NCBI RefSeq assembly: GCF_032118995.1
Contig: NC_092650.1
Coordinates: 12,832,501-12,896,500, forward strand
Reading direction: 5' to 3'
DNA from: Asterias amurensis
Lineage: Eukaryota > Echinodermata > Asteroidea > Forcipulatida > Asteriidae
Length of the DNA stretch: 64,000 nucleotides
Numbering within the stretch: position 1 is the stretch's first letter; each line of letters starts with the position of its first letter. This document shows positions 21,951 through 34,500 of this stretch, piece after piece. The position numbers and the translations under genes were made by a program. The notes under the pieces were generated by a model. The model was given only the letters and a program-made list of their open reading frames with translations, had not been told where the DNA came from and made no database searches.

Positions 21951-24087
21951 TAAGTTAATCAAGAATGAAATTTACCATCCTGGCCAGCTGGCCTCCTGTT
22001 GGTGTTGGGTTTTACCCCAGTTAGAGTTTGCCTCCCACATCGAAAGTTTGATTTTCTATTTAAATTTTTGTTTTGACCCATCCATCCACCATTCGAGAGG
22101 GGAAAAAAATCGATTTTTTTTTTAACATGGACATTACTGAGTCAATTAAGCTTCTCATGTGCCAATCCACAATGTACATTGCAGACAACATCCTGACAAT
22201 GTACCTCCTTTATGTTCCAACAAGACGATGATGCTGCTGACTCCGTCAGCTTTTGTTTGTATGGATAAGGGATAAACACCGCAGACCTTGGGGTCACCGA
22301 GACACGTTGGTCTCCACTCTACAAGACACGTACAGCCAAAATAGGCTTATAAATCAGCCGCACTTCACGATTCAAGCTTCTAGTAGACGTGGATGAATTA
22401 CATGTGAACCACTCTCTATAGTGCATCGCCTTGCAAACAAGCCAAACAAAGCTCAATCCTGCCCGTAATTTAAACCAACCAACCAACCTATGACATTCTC
22501 TTGTTTAAACAGTCCCTGAGAGTGATTGTACAAATAAGTGACTAGTGTTCGTCGTAGTTTGTTGGCTCCATGCTGTGGCAGCGTAAGTCCATATCACAGA
22601 CCACCAAGACAATCTCAACTAAACGTGGAATTAACACCATTCGGCGCCGCAGAGCCTGTTCAGATACCCGCATTCTCTGATCCACTACAGTGCAGGTAAG
22701 TCTGGTTGGGAGATTATGGTCGCAAAAGTATTATTTTAAACCTTCTGTCTGGATTTTCAATTGTTTAAAGTGAAAGTGGAATGACAATTTTGAGCATAGA
22801 CCAGCCCTTGCTCCATGGGCAAGTTGAGTTGCATGATGTTTGTAATAAAACCCATGTGGGAAAAACGGTAAGGATGGAGCATGATAGAGCAAAGACGTAC
22901 AGCGGTACATTTTGGTGAGTAGTGCTGTAGCTCTTTACTTATCTTGATGGGTTGCTCCAGGTGCTGAATATTTGATGTAGCTGTTGCTTTAATAATGTAT
23001 TCTGTTACTGCGTGTTGTTACGGATGGGTTCGCTGGCTAACCTTTTGCCAAGAATAAATTACGATCCTGAGAAGACCTAGTTTGAATCTCGCACATACGG
23101 ACTACGGATCGTCGGAGAATTTGAACAGTGTTCTAGACTATGAAGATGATGTGTCCTGAAGTATAAGAAGATCATTGTGCACAGATAAAACATGGATATA
23201 GATTGCTCCGATTTACGAAAGGATATTGAGTTGTATTTATACAAGAATCGAGCACAAGCCCAGCCTCCTGTACATGGCTAGACCATGGCTAGACCATGGA
23301 GGTAGGAATCTTCAGCAGGGCTAGACCACGGATCCACATCAGTGCAACCTCAGTTTTGTTTGAACGTTTGAATTCCTTGGCTATGGTTTTATCTATGGTT
23401 ATAGCAAGCTTCCTCTCTTAATAGACATGTAGTTCCTAGTATATTGATATACCTATCTACTTTCCACCATCCCGAAGTTGTCAGATTACCACCTATCTCC
23501 TAATGATCATTAGGGTCCCAGGATAGATTATCTTGTTTACCAATTAGAAGAGATTGCCTATGTCAGGGTCCCATTCAACTCTTTGCCTCACGGGGTAAAC
23601 GTCTTCAAGTACCCCCTTTATAGTAACGCTAGCCACTTTCTTAATGAGCAGTGTGGTTTTAAGCCAGTGGTGTGTCTTTGTGTGCGTTTATATAGGCCTA
23701 AACCTTCGAGAGGAGAGTAGAGCCACAATTTCTGTATGGTCCAACCGTAAAGCAAGGACTTGCTTAGTAGTATAACAAAGTCCCTATACAACACAGAAGA
23801 GACCTCTACTTGTTGTGATGATGCCATCATACATAATCTTACTTGTTGGAGTCTTGCAGCGTTGGTTGCCCAGCATGGATACTGCAATACAAAACCGTTT
23901 AACCGTAAGCAATAAGTCGGCTTGCCCACAAACACCCCTTTCAGTCAAACTAAATCCTTTCTTAATAGTCTGTGCTGTTGCAAGATTTCTTCAGACAGGC
24001 ATATAGTTGCAAGTAGACCTATTAAGAAGGAGTCGTACAAAATTCAAAGTAAATCGACCAATCTATAGTGACCAAAGCAATGATACC
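21951..24087. other. long intergenic stretch, no gene recognised
   Basis: No domain, repeat family or tRNA recognised. A 105-codon minus-strand frame at 23618-23935 has no features of a gene. ATGGCTAGACC is repeated near 23276-23300. Confidence 0.4.
22560..22695 (+). other. possible 5' noncoding exon with strong donor
   Basis: A GC-richer stretch ends in TACAGTGCAG|GTAAGT at 22695/22696, a near-perfect donor. It could be the noncoding first exon of the EF-hand gene, whose first coding exon starts with an acceptor. No further support in the sequence. Confidence 0.2.
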
Positions 24088-24454
24088 TTAACAGACAATG
24101 GACACTATTGGTAATTGTCTTCTCACTTGCTGTATCTCAACATATGCAAAAAATAACAAACCTGTGAAAATTTGAGCTCGATTGGTCGTTGGAGTTGCGT
24201 GATAACTATGAAAGAAAAAACACCCTTGTCACACGAACTTGTGTGCTTTCAGATGCTTGATTTCGAGACCTCATATTCTAAACTTGAGGTCTCGAAATCA
24301 AATTCGTGGAAAATTACTTCTTTCTAGAAAACTATGTCACTTCAGAGGGAGCCGTTTCTCACAGTGTTTTATACCATTAACCTCTCCCCACTACTCGTCA
24401 CCAAGAAAGGTCTTATGCCAATATTTATTTTGAGTAATTACCAATAGTGTCCAC
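24088..24454. mobile_element. family A TTAA element
   Basis: TTAACAGACAATGGACACTA to AATAGTGTCCACC; the last terminal bases are lost. Confidence 0.88.
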
Positions 24455-25088
24455 CTTGAAAATAGCGAACGCCATACTTCAATCTTGAAGCTATACCATT
24501 CACACATACACCGACTCTAGATAACCGCGAAGAGAACTCATGAATCACATCGATAACTATAATGAATATTTCATCATGAGATGGGTGATTGATCATCGGT
24601 TTTTATTTTTGAAACGGTGCATTTTCTCGTTGAACCCTGTATTTTACATCAACCCATTATTTATTCAATCTTTTAGTCATGTTTCTGAGAAGAAGCCTAT
24701 CATATTTCTGATCAGGAAATTTGTGCTCATGTGTTTATTTCGATTGATGAAATCGAAAGAACAATTAAATATTTAGGGCTTTTGACTGATTCCTGACAGG
24801 CAGTTTATCAAATAGATATATGTCTCAAAAAAATATATTATAAGAAAAGAACACGCTTCTCGATAACAGTCGAATTCATTTGATTTACCGATCCAGGATT
24901 CCTAATCAAGGGTGTATTGTTACTTCAACCACAAATCTTCTCGTAATCAACCAAGCCAAAACATAAAAACTAAAAATATGTTTTCAGATAGAACAAGCGT
25001 ATCACAGACCTCTATTTTTCAGCGAAGATTTTCTCTTTAAAAAATGACCTGGATGCCTCCGTTATAAAGACGAAGAATGAACAGAATA
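24455..25088. other. intergenic, nothing recognised
   Basis: AT-rich. A 78-codon plus-strand frame (24540-24776) shows no recognisable features. Confidence 0.35.
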
Positions 25089-25472
25089 TTAAAGGAACAC
25101 GTTGCCTTGGATCGGACGAGTTGGTCTATACAAAAGAATTTGTAACCGTTTTTTATAGAATGCATATTTTTTTAGACAGATGTTTAAAAAGTAGAATACA
25201 ATGATCCACACAAATTTGCCTCGAAATTGCGTGGTTTTCCTTTTACTTTGCAAACTAATACGGTCAAACGTTTATGGGAGTCAACAATTTGACTCCCATA
25301 AATGGCCGACCGTATTTGTCGACGATGTAAGAGGACAACCGTGCAATTTTGAGGCATGTTTGTGTGGATCATTGTATTCTACTTTTTCAACATCTTTCTC
25401 ACCATATGCATTTTATAACAAACGGTTACAAAATTTGTAACTCGACCGATCCAAGGCAACGTGTTCCTTTAA
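25089..25472. mobile_element. family D TTAA element
   Basis: TTAAAGGAACACGTTGCCTT and inverse AAGGCAACGTGTTCCTTTAA. Central arms ATGGGAGTCAA and TTGACTCCCAT. Confidence 0.95.
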
Positions 25473-25716
25473 AGCAAAGTTGTATGATTTTACACCATGT
25501 CGCTTTTGGGTTCACGCATCATACAGTCTTGGTCTTAGATCAGTAATTTCACTTGATAGACCTGTTGAGGAAGACCTACAAGGTTGCTCGAAAACGTCTG
25601 GCTGGTTTGGTTTTCATAAACTTTTTATTGAGAAAGGCAACGCCCATTCGTGAAGAGCGCGCCATAGCTCTCAGGACGGAAAACAAGGTGTATATAAAAG
25701 AGGACAGACTTTGGGA

Positions 25717-26472
25717 TTAAAGCCATTGGACACCTTCAGAACAGAAATTATATATCTCTTTTATTTTAATACACAACCATTTTTAGTAAATATTTTATCT
25801 ATTGCCCAGTCTCACTCATGCATAATGTCCATGTCCCTTTTGTTTGTTAGTGTTCGTTTTTGTGTAAATTGTCCTTGTCTTTAGGGAAGAGGAAAACAAG
25901 CTTTTGCTTCTTCCTTTTCCTACATGTTAACGTCAAGCTATTTTCTATTTATTGTTAATTAACTGGATTAAGTTTTCTTTAGTACAAGTTATTATATGTT
26001 TTCTGAACAATGTTATTACAATGTATTGATTGATGTTGACATGAAATAACTGTATCTGAAATGAAATAACTGTATCTGAAATGAAATAAATGTATCTGAA
26101 ATGAAATAAATGTATCTGAAATGAAATGGGAAAAAAGCTCACAGATTTACAAATTACTTACAGGGTTTACAGACCGTAATGGTGAAAGACTTCTCTTGAA
26201 ATATTATTCGATGAAATGCTTTACTTTTTGAGAAAACCTTAAAACAATTATCACTTCTCGATAGCGAGATTAACGCGGATTGATTTTAAACACATGTCAT
26301 GACACGGCGAAACGTGATGAAACAAGGTGGGTTTTTCCGTTATTTTCTCCCGACTCCGATGACCGATTGATCCTAAATGTTCACAGGTTTGTTATTTTAT
26401 ATAAAAGTTGTGATACACGAAGTGTGGGCCTTTAGACAATACTGTTTACCGAAAGTGTCCAATGGCTTTTAA
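25717..26472. mobile_element. family C TTAA element with a 375-bp insertion
   Basis: Ends TTAAAGCCATTGGACACC and GTGTCCAATGGCTTTTAA. C sequence stops after GAACAGAAATT (about 25751) and resumes near 26127 at AAAAAAGCTCACAGATTTAC. The centre is TCTCGATAGCGAGA-like. Confidence 0.85.
26040..26127. repeat. 20-bp tandem repeat, four units
   Basis: Unit ATGAAATAACTGTATCTGAA, with C or A at one position. Located within the insertion in family C. Confidence 0.9.
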
Positions 26473-26639
26473 ACAATTTAAATTATAGGTAATTATATTG
26501 TCTACAGTTTTACTTGTTTATAGGCTAGCCTTGAGCTATGCTGTTTGAAGAATTGGAGTCAACGGACAAGTACATACAACCAGTTATGATTTTTTTTACA
26601 TGCTTCACAAGTTTCTCCACGACATACTATTAATTAACT

Positions 26640-27031
26640 TTAAAGGAACACGTTGCTTTGGATCGGTCGAGTTGGTCTTTGAAAAACGTTTGTATTCGTT
26701 TTTTATAAAATGCATATGGGTAGAAAGATGTTGTAAAAGTAGAATACAATGATCCACACAAACATGCCTCGAAGTTGCACGGTTTTCCTTTTACGTCGTC
26801 GACCAACACGGTCGGCCATTTATGGGAGTCACATTTGACTCCCATAAATGGCCGACCGTGTTAGTTCGCACAGTAAAAGGAAAACCACGCAATTTCGAGG
26901 CAAACTTGTGTGGATCATTGTACTCCTACTTTTAAAACATCTTTCCAACCATATATGCATTTTATAAAAAAGGGTTACAAACGCTTTTTATAGACCAACT
27001 CGTCCGATCCAAGGCAACGTGTTCCTTTTAA
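26640..27031. mobile_element. family D TTAA element
   Basis: TTAAAGGAACACGTTGCTTT to AAGGCAACGTGTTCCTTTTAA; long central inverted arms around GGGAGTCACATTTGACTCCC. Confidence 0.94.
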
Positions 27032-27834
27032 ACAAAAAAACTTTTTGATGCCCATTCGTAGGGTTGACGTTGGCATAATCGCCATCTTATACTATTACTA
27101 GTCTCTGTCGTGTATTCTGTTAGTCTAGTCTGTCGTGTGTATACGTGTTCTGTCTTCTGTGTAGTATTTTTTGTTGTTTGTCTGCCAATAGTATAAGACA
27201 CAAAAGCCTCTGCTTCACCTTAACCTTATTATTGTCCTACTTTAAGCTTCTTCTAAATTAATACTATTCAATTAACTTTTTTAAAAATAAAGATGATCGT
27301 ACCTTGTCATAAAATTCGTGAACTCATTCACCATGGCTGGTATACTACACTTCATGTGCATCGCAATAAAGTGCTTAGGTATTTTTTTCCCGTGGTTTGA
27401 GGCAAAATGGACTTAATTTGTTGAGCAATATGACTTGAGTAGTGAGCTCAGTGCTGATGGATTGACATCATGCTGGGAACACCGTGATATCCCAAGAAAC
27501 CAATGGTGTGAACTGAGTGCATTATTAGATCAATCTTGTCCACAGTGGGTCGTCTCTTACTCAATGTCCCACCATAATGCTATCTTGTCGAGCTTTACGT
27601 GCTTGCGGTGAAGTTGATGCCAAGGGACCTATTTCTATTAATACAACAATCAGTAGTTCAGTAGGGCCCTCTTTTTCTGCCCAAGGTTTTGGGACTAGAA
27701 ATTTTGTGACGTATACATGGCCAATGTTCGTCCTTTTAATTTATGCCAACGGTTTGCAAAACTTTTGAACAAGAATGTTGTTTCTCTAAGAAATGTGTCG
27801 AAGGAAATAAAAGTTGTGTCTGCATTGATACACA
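27032..27834. other. intergenic, nothing recognised
   Basis: TG-rich patch around 27110-27180, otherwise unassigned. Confidence 0.35.
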
Positions 27835-28198
27835 TTAAAGGGAAGGTATACACGTTTGGTAATTACTCAAAACACATAATAACTTAAAAACTGACTTGGT
27901 TGGGGAGCTGTTGGAAGTATAAAACATTGTGGGAAACGACTCCCTCTGAATATAACGTAGTTTTTCAAAAAAAGGTTATTTCTCACTAAAATGACTTCTA
28001 GCTAGAAGTTTTTATTCCTATCTGAAAGCACACAAATTCGTCCAACATGGGTGTTTTTTCTTTCATCATATTCTCGCAACGCCGATGACCAATTGAGCTC
28101 AAATTTCCACAGGCTTGTTATTTTATGCTTATGATGGGATACACTGAGTGGGGACACTGGTCTTTGACAATATTACCATACGTGAACATTCCCTTTAC
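27835..28198. mobile_element. family B TTAA element upstream of the EF-hand gene
   Basis: TTAAAGGGAAGGTATACACG to ACGTGAACATTCCCTTTA. Ends about 90 bases before the first coding exon of the EF-hand gene. Confidence 0.9.
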
Positions 28199-28289
28199 TT
28201 CATTCTTTATTAACCAGAACAGTATATTGTAATAAAGGTTACTTCACCAATTATATGATTATAGTTTCTTCCATTTCTCTTTGTTCAGG

Positions 28290-28507
28290 ATGCTGTCTGG
28301 AGGCGTTGTGAATCTGCTGGTGGTCGTTCTGGTTGTGACGTCATTATCGACGGGGGCATTGGCCAATAAGCATCTTCAAACTGATAAAGTAACTCTCCGT
28401 AGTCACCACCATCATCATAATCACCGTCACCATGGAAACACTGTCGCAGACGATAGTCACGAGAAAGATGTGTTTTCCGAAGAGCAAGACACCGATATTC
28501 AAACAAG
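28290..28507 (+). CDS. EF-hand gene, first coding exon: signal peptide and His-rich segment
   Basis: The ATG at 28290 is one base after a strong acceptor (pyrimidine tract then TTGTTCAG ending at 28288). A noncoding 5' exon upstream is therefore likely. Donor ACAAG|GTATGT, phase 2. The acidic stretch HEKDVFSEEQDTD precedes the donor. Confidence 0.88.
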
Positions 28508-31500
28508 GTATGTCGATGGTCAATGTGGTTTGATATGTCATCAAGACACGTTTGGTAGTTGTTATAGACATGGGCCCAATTTCATAGAGCTGCTTATCAC
28601 AAAATTTTGCTTAAGCAAAAAATTAATTGCTTAGTAAAATCAGATTACCGGCCAAGACTCCACTCAATTGTTATGCTAAGTAAACAGCAGCTAAATACTA
28701 GTCATAAGCAATGTATATGGCATGAAATTTTGGCCAGTAACATGTGTAAATAAGCAAGCTATTTTCGTGCTTAAGCATTTTTTTTGCTTAAGCAGCTCTA
28801 TGAAATAGGCCCCAGTCTTCTCACTTGATGTTATCCTAATATACGGTATACCATAAAACAACAAACGTGAAAATCGAAGTTGCAACAGAATAATGAAAGA
28901 AAAAACACACTTGTTGCACAATTTTTTTTTCTTCTTCTTTTTTCCTAGATGCCTAAAACATATTAAAATCTGTCAAGCCTGAAGCTTTTTAATATTTGAG
29001 TAAGAAATTACTGCTTTCTCATAAAATTACGTTTAACTTATGGGGTGACCTCAGTGGCAATGGTGTTGTTTTTGCCCCTATGAAATACCGCCATTTTCAA
29101 TAGTGTAGGTGTTGTTCTGCTGTTTAGGTCATTTGAATTGTAAGGCACTAAAAGCAAAACCTGTGCAGAATAAGAATTCGTCAGAAAAACAATGTAGTAT
29201 CTTTTAAATTTCAGATTTTTACGGAAATGTCTGACACTTAGGTGTGTTTTAAAGGGAAGGTACACGTTTGGTAATTACTCAAAACAAATATTAACTTAAA
29301 AACTGACTTGGTAACAGCATTGGAGAGCTGTTGATAGTATAAAACATTGTGGGAAACGACTCTCTCTGAAGTAACGTAGTTTTTGAGAAAGAGGTAATTT
29401 TTCACGAATAAAATACTTGACGCTAGAAGTCTTTTATTCTTATCTGAAAGCACACAGATTCGTCCAACAAGGTTTTTTTTCTTTCGTCATTTTCTCGCAA
29501 CTTCGATGACCATTTGAGCCCAAATTTTCACAGGTTTGTTATTTTATGCTTATGATGGGATACACCAAGTGAGAAGACTGGTCTTTGACAAATACCAAAC
29601 GTGTACCCTCCCTTTAAAATCCTTGAAAACTCAAAGATTGAATGAGTGTTGTGGTATTATGTCAAAATCTATGCAATTATTCACACATTGCCTTATAAAT
29701 ATCCCCAAATAGACGGGGGTTTCCATCGGCTTGATTGTGAAACTGGGTTATTGTTATCACAACTTGAACTTTGAAATTTGGCCTTTCTCCCCCGTTTAAC
29801 TGATCAGTATAAACGAAGAATTACTGCCAACTTTAATCTTTGGAAAAGAATCGCAACATATATGATTTATGATTTCACATCAATTAATTATAAATGTCAG
29901 TACATTTTCTGTTACAAATACGGATCATTGTATTGCGGTGCGATGTGAATTGTCACATTTGACATTAAAGGCAGTGGACACTATTGATAATTACTCAAAA
30001 TAATTATCATCATAAAACCTTTCTTGATTACGACTAATGGGGAGAGGTTGATAGTCAAAAACTATGTGAGAAATGGCTCCCTCTGAAGTGACGTAGTTTT
30101 CGAGAAAGAGGTAATTTTCCACGAATTTGATTTTGAGACCTCAAGTTTAGAAGTTGAGGTCTCGAAATCAAGCATCAAAAAGCACACAACTTCGTGTGAC
30201 AAGGGTGTTTTTTCTTTCAGTATTATCTCGCAACTTCGACGACCGATTGAGCTCATATTTTCACAGGTTTGTTATTTTATGCATATGTTCAGATACACCA
30301 ACTGTGAAGACTAGTCTTTGACAATTACCAATAGTGTCCACTGTCTTTAACAGATATGTATGAACGAAGAATTACTGCCAACTTTAATCTTTGGAAAAGA
30401 ATCGCAACATGTATGATTTATGATTTCACATCAATTAATTATAAATGTCAGTACATTTTCTGTTACAAATACGGATCATTGTATTGCGGTGCGATGTGAA
30501 TTGTCACATTTGACATTAAAGGCAGTGGACACTATTGGTAATTACTCAAAATATTTATCATCATAAAACCTTTATTGATTACAAGTAATGGGGAGAGATG
30601 GATGGTATAAAACCTTGTGAGAAACGAGAAACGGTTCCCTCTCAAGTGACGTAGTTTTCGAGAAAGAAGTAATTTTCCACGAACTTGATTTCGAGACCTC
30701 AAGTTTAGAATTTGAGGTCTCGAAATCAAGCATTAGAAAGCACACAAATTCGTGTGACAAGGTTTTGTTTTTTCTTTCATTATTATCTCGCAAATTCGAC
30801 GACCGCTTGAGCTCAAATTTTCACAGGTTTGTTATTTTATGCATATGTTGAGATACACCAACTGTGAAGACTAGTCTTTGACAATTACCAATAGTATCCA
30901 CTGTCTTTAAGTAACCCTCGGTCCCGGACCGTGTGCGTCTTGTGAAGTATAGACCCACACGACTCGTGAAACAACAAGCTCATAATTTACTGCTCATATT
31001 TTTGGCCGCCAAAAAGAGCAAAGGTCGGTACCGTGTGGTGTAAGTTTATGAAAGACCGGCTTGTCCACAAAGACGTTGCATGGTTTATTTTTATTCCAAA
31101 AACTTCTTTCTAACGACCTAGCCTCGTATTTCATGATTGCCCGATATACCGTTCGCCTTCGCGACTTTAATCGCAGTATGAGAATATGATTTATGCAAGT
31201 TAGTTATATAAACATAACTCAGTGCGTTATGATGTTATGACCTTAGGCCAGCTCTAATATTATCATAACAGCCATGCAAGTATGTTTGTATTGTTTATGA
31301 AAAGGATTACATGCGGGGAGTGTTTTTATAATCTGTAGCCAGACATGGTCTGGCTAGACTTCATAAGAAAACAAATAGGCCTAGGCCTATCATTCGACAT
31401 AGCCAAAAATAAATAGGATTGGTTTATTTTAGGAGGTACATTAAAGGCAGTGGACACACTATTGGTAATTACTCAAAATAATTATTAGCATAAAACCTTA

Positions 31501-34500
31501 ATTGGTAACTAGTAATAGGGAGAGGTCGATAGTATAAAACTTTGTGAGAAACGGCTCCCTCTGAAGTGATGTAGTTTTCAAGAAAGAAGTAATTTTCCAC
31601 GAATTTGATTTCGAAACCTCAAGTTCAGAACTTGAGGTCTCGAAATCAACCATCTAAACGCACACAACTTCGTGGGACAAGGGTGTTTTTTTTTTCTTTC
31701 ATAGTTATCTCACAACTCCGACGACCGATTGAGCTCAAATTTTCACAGGTTTGTTATTTTATGTACATGTTGAGATACACCAAGTGAGAAGACTGGATTT
31801 CGACAATCACTAATAGTGTCCACTGCCTTTAATAGAAGTCAGAATATTTTTGTTCTTTAGAATGTGTTCATTACATGACTCATAAGTACACTTTTTGTCA
31901 TGAAACCATCTAATGTGCTAGAAAAGCATCCCTCAATGGTACAACCTATAGCAACCAATTTATCACAAACTTACAACGTAGAGCTTTTGTCATTTGCTGG
32001 TGGACGTGGAGTGCTAGAGGACTACCACTAGAGGCTTCCTGGTTTGCTAAACATTCAAAATTACTCAAAAACTATTTCAAAGTCTCTCAGCCTCTTGAAA
32101 GCACTTATTTCTACAGTGATTATCTAAATTTCATTTTTTTTCCTTTTCAAAGTATGAGAGATAAGCCGCGAGCTAGGCTCATCTCTAAAAAACACATCAT
32201 CAAACGAGTATTCAAGTTGGCCATGACTCCATCTTGGAAAAATTACCCCACACCTTAATTGCAAAACAGGGCCATTTTTAGAGGGCTGGTGTACCCGAAA
32301 GGCTCCAGGTTATGAGTAAACAACCCATGGGGCCAATATTGGACCAGTTTCCATCCACCCATAAAAAGCCATAACTTAAATCAAACAACTTTTTTTTCTG
32401 AAACAGTTGCTGTTGACATTTTACTCGCGATGCTTTATGTATGAGTTTACACAAAAATGTATAGAGTGCACTAATATCTACAATAATTATTCAATATTCC
32501 CTCGTTCACGAAGCCTTAGGATTTCCTCAACATGAAAAACAATTGTGATCTTTCCAATCATGGTGTGGTGACTGCACTACATTCCGATACGTCTGTATTC
32601 CGACAACCCTCTTCCGACAAAATAATCACGATTTACACGATAGGGTTACCGGGTCGGGAAAAAGATAATACTGGGCGGAACGAAGGGGTGCATTGCTTAT
32701 TTCCCCACTACAAGACGTTGAAGGATCATTACACCCCTTCGCATTCCCTCGTGGTTGATAAATGTAGGTCAAAAAGGAGTGCTTGATGTGTTTTGAGGCT
32801 TGCTCGCTCAGAATTGGATTGCACCATTCTTAAAAGTAGTTCAAGGTCACCTGTGCGAAATAGATCCAAGATGCAAGTGTGAATGTTTGCATATTTTTTA
32901 TTGATAATAATATATTGATAAATGTAGGTCAAAAAGGGGTGCTTGATGTGTTTTGAGGCTTGTTTGCTTATAGAATTGGATTGCGCCATTCCTAAAAGTA
33001 GTTCAAGGTCACCTGTGCGAAATAGATCCAAGATGCAAGTGTGAATGTTTGCATATTTTTATTGATAATAATATATTGATAAATCTAGGTCAAAAAGGAG
33101 TGCTTGATGTGTTTTGAGGCTTGCTCGCTCAGAATTGGATTGCACCATTCCTAAAAGTAGTTCAAGGTCACCTGTGCGAAATAGTTCCAAGATGCAAATG
33201 TGAATGTTTGCATATATTTTATTTATTCAGTCTTCTATTGTGTGTTTCTATTCCACAGCCAGCGGCATGAGAACGAGGACGATGAAGAGGTATTCTACGA
33301 TGATTATTCCTCAAGACGGGAGCTATTTCAGTTGACTGACCGAGACGGAGATGGTTTCGTGACCCGGGATGAATACGTGCTTCATAATGGTAACATCTCG
33401 GCTGTAGTGGATCAGGTCTTTATGGCTTATGATGGAGACGGTGATGGGCGGTTCTCGGAGGAGGAATTTCTCCAGCAGAGCTCACCGTTGGAAGTTCATG
33501 CCGGTATGCCAAAAAAATAGTATACAGTAATGTAGATTCCAAGTTAAACCTATTCACAGGTGTACACCGATAATGTATTTCTTCGCAGGGGTTTGTTTTA
33601 TAACACATCTAAAGGAATTGGTCTCCTGAGAAGTTATCGGTTCGTCTCATTATACCTGGGGTTTTTTTCTCGAAAACTTTAAATGTGTTTATTATACAAT
33701 TGTATTTTCGACATGATGGTGACATTTAAAGTAAAACAACTTTGCAGTATTTGTTATTTTTTTTATCGTCATTCAAAGAATTTTGTTTATAAGTTAAGTC
33801 GTGGGATTGAAACTGCTTGAGCAAAATACTAAACCCTATTCCGAGTCTACATTCTGTAGTCTGCAAACTGAGGTAAAATCGATTTTTGTTTTTTAGTTTT
33901 TTAGTAGATAACGTTTTACAGGGTAAGGTGTGTAATTTCTGGAAAGTGACAGTGCCTTCATTAAAATGATTTATTGAAACTTTTGTATATTTAAATGCTT
34001 ATAAGTATTTTTTTTTTGTAATTTGTGCTTTTCATTATAATACATCAACTTAAAGACAGTTGACACTATTGGTAATTGTCAAAGACTACTCTTCACAGTT
34101 AGTGTATCTTAACATTATGCATAAAATAACAAAGCTGTGAAAATTTGAGCTCAATCGGTCATCGAAGTTTCGAGATAACAATGAAAGGAAAAAACACCCT
34201 TGTCACACAATGTTGTGTGCTTTCAGATGCTTGATTTTGAGACCTCAAATTCTAAGTCTGGGGTCTTGAAAACAAATTCTTTGAAAATAACTTCTTTCTC
34301 GAAAACTACATTACTTCAGAGGGAGCCGTTGATGTTTTGTAGTATCAACCTCTCCCCATTACTTGTAATCAAGTAAGGTTTTATGAAGAATTTTTTTTGA
34401 GTAATTACCAATAGTGTCCACTGCCTTTAATCAATGCCAATAAAATGCTGGCATAAAAAACTGAAGCTTACTTTACAATTCGGTCATTTCACCCTTTTCT

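Larger units (their letters stand above)
29812..30910. repeat. 551-bp tandem duplication containing a family A element
   Basis: AACGAAGAATTACTGCC begins at 29812 and again at 30363. Each copy has about 150 bases of flank followed by a family A element. The flanks are nearly identical. Confidence 0.93.

Noticed and set aside
23618..23935. 105-codon minus-strand frame
   Set aside because: Low-complexity composition, no domain, no splice or promoter support.
32532..32786. 84-codon plus-strand frame next to the 160-bp array
   Set aside because: Runs into the tandem repeat, with no recognisable features.
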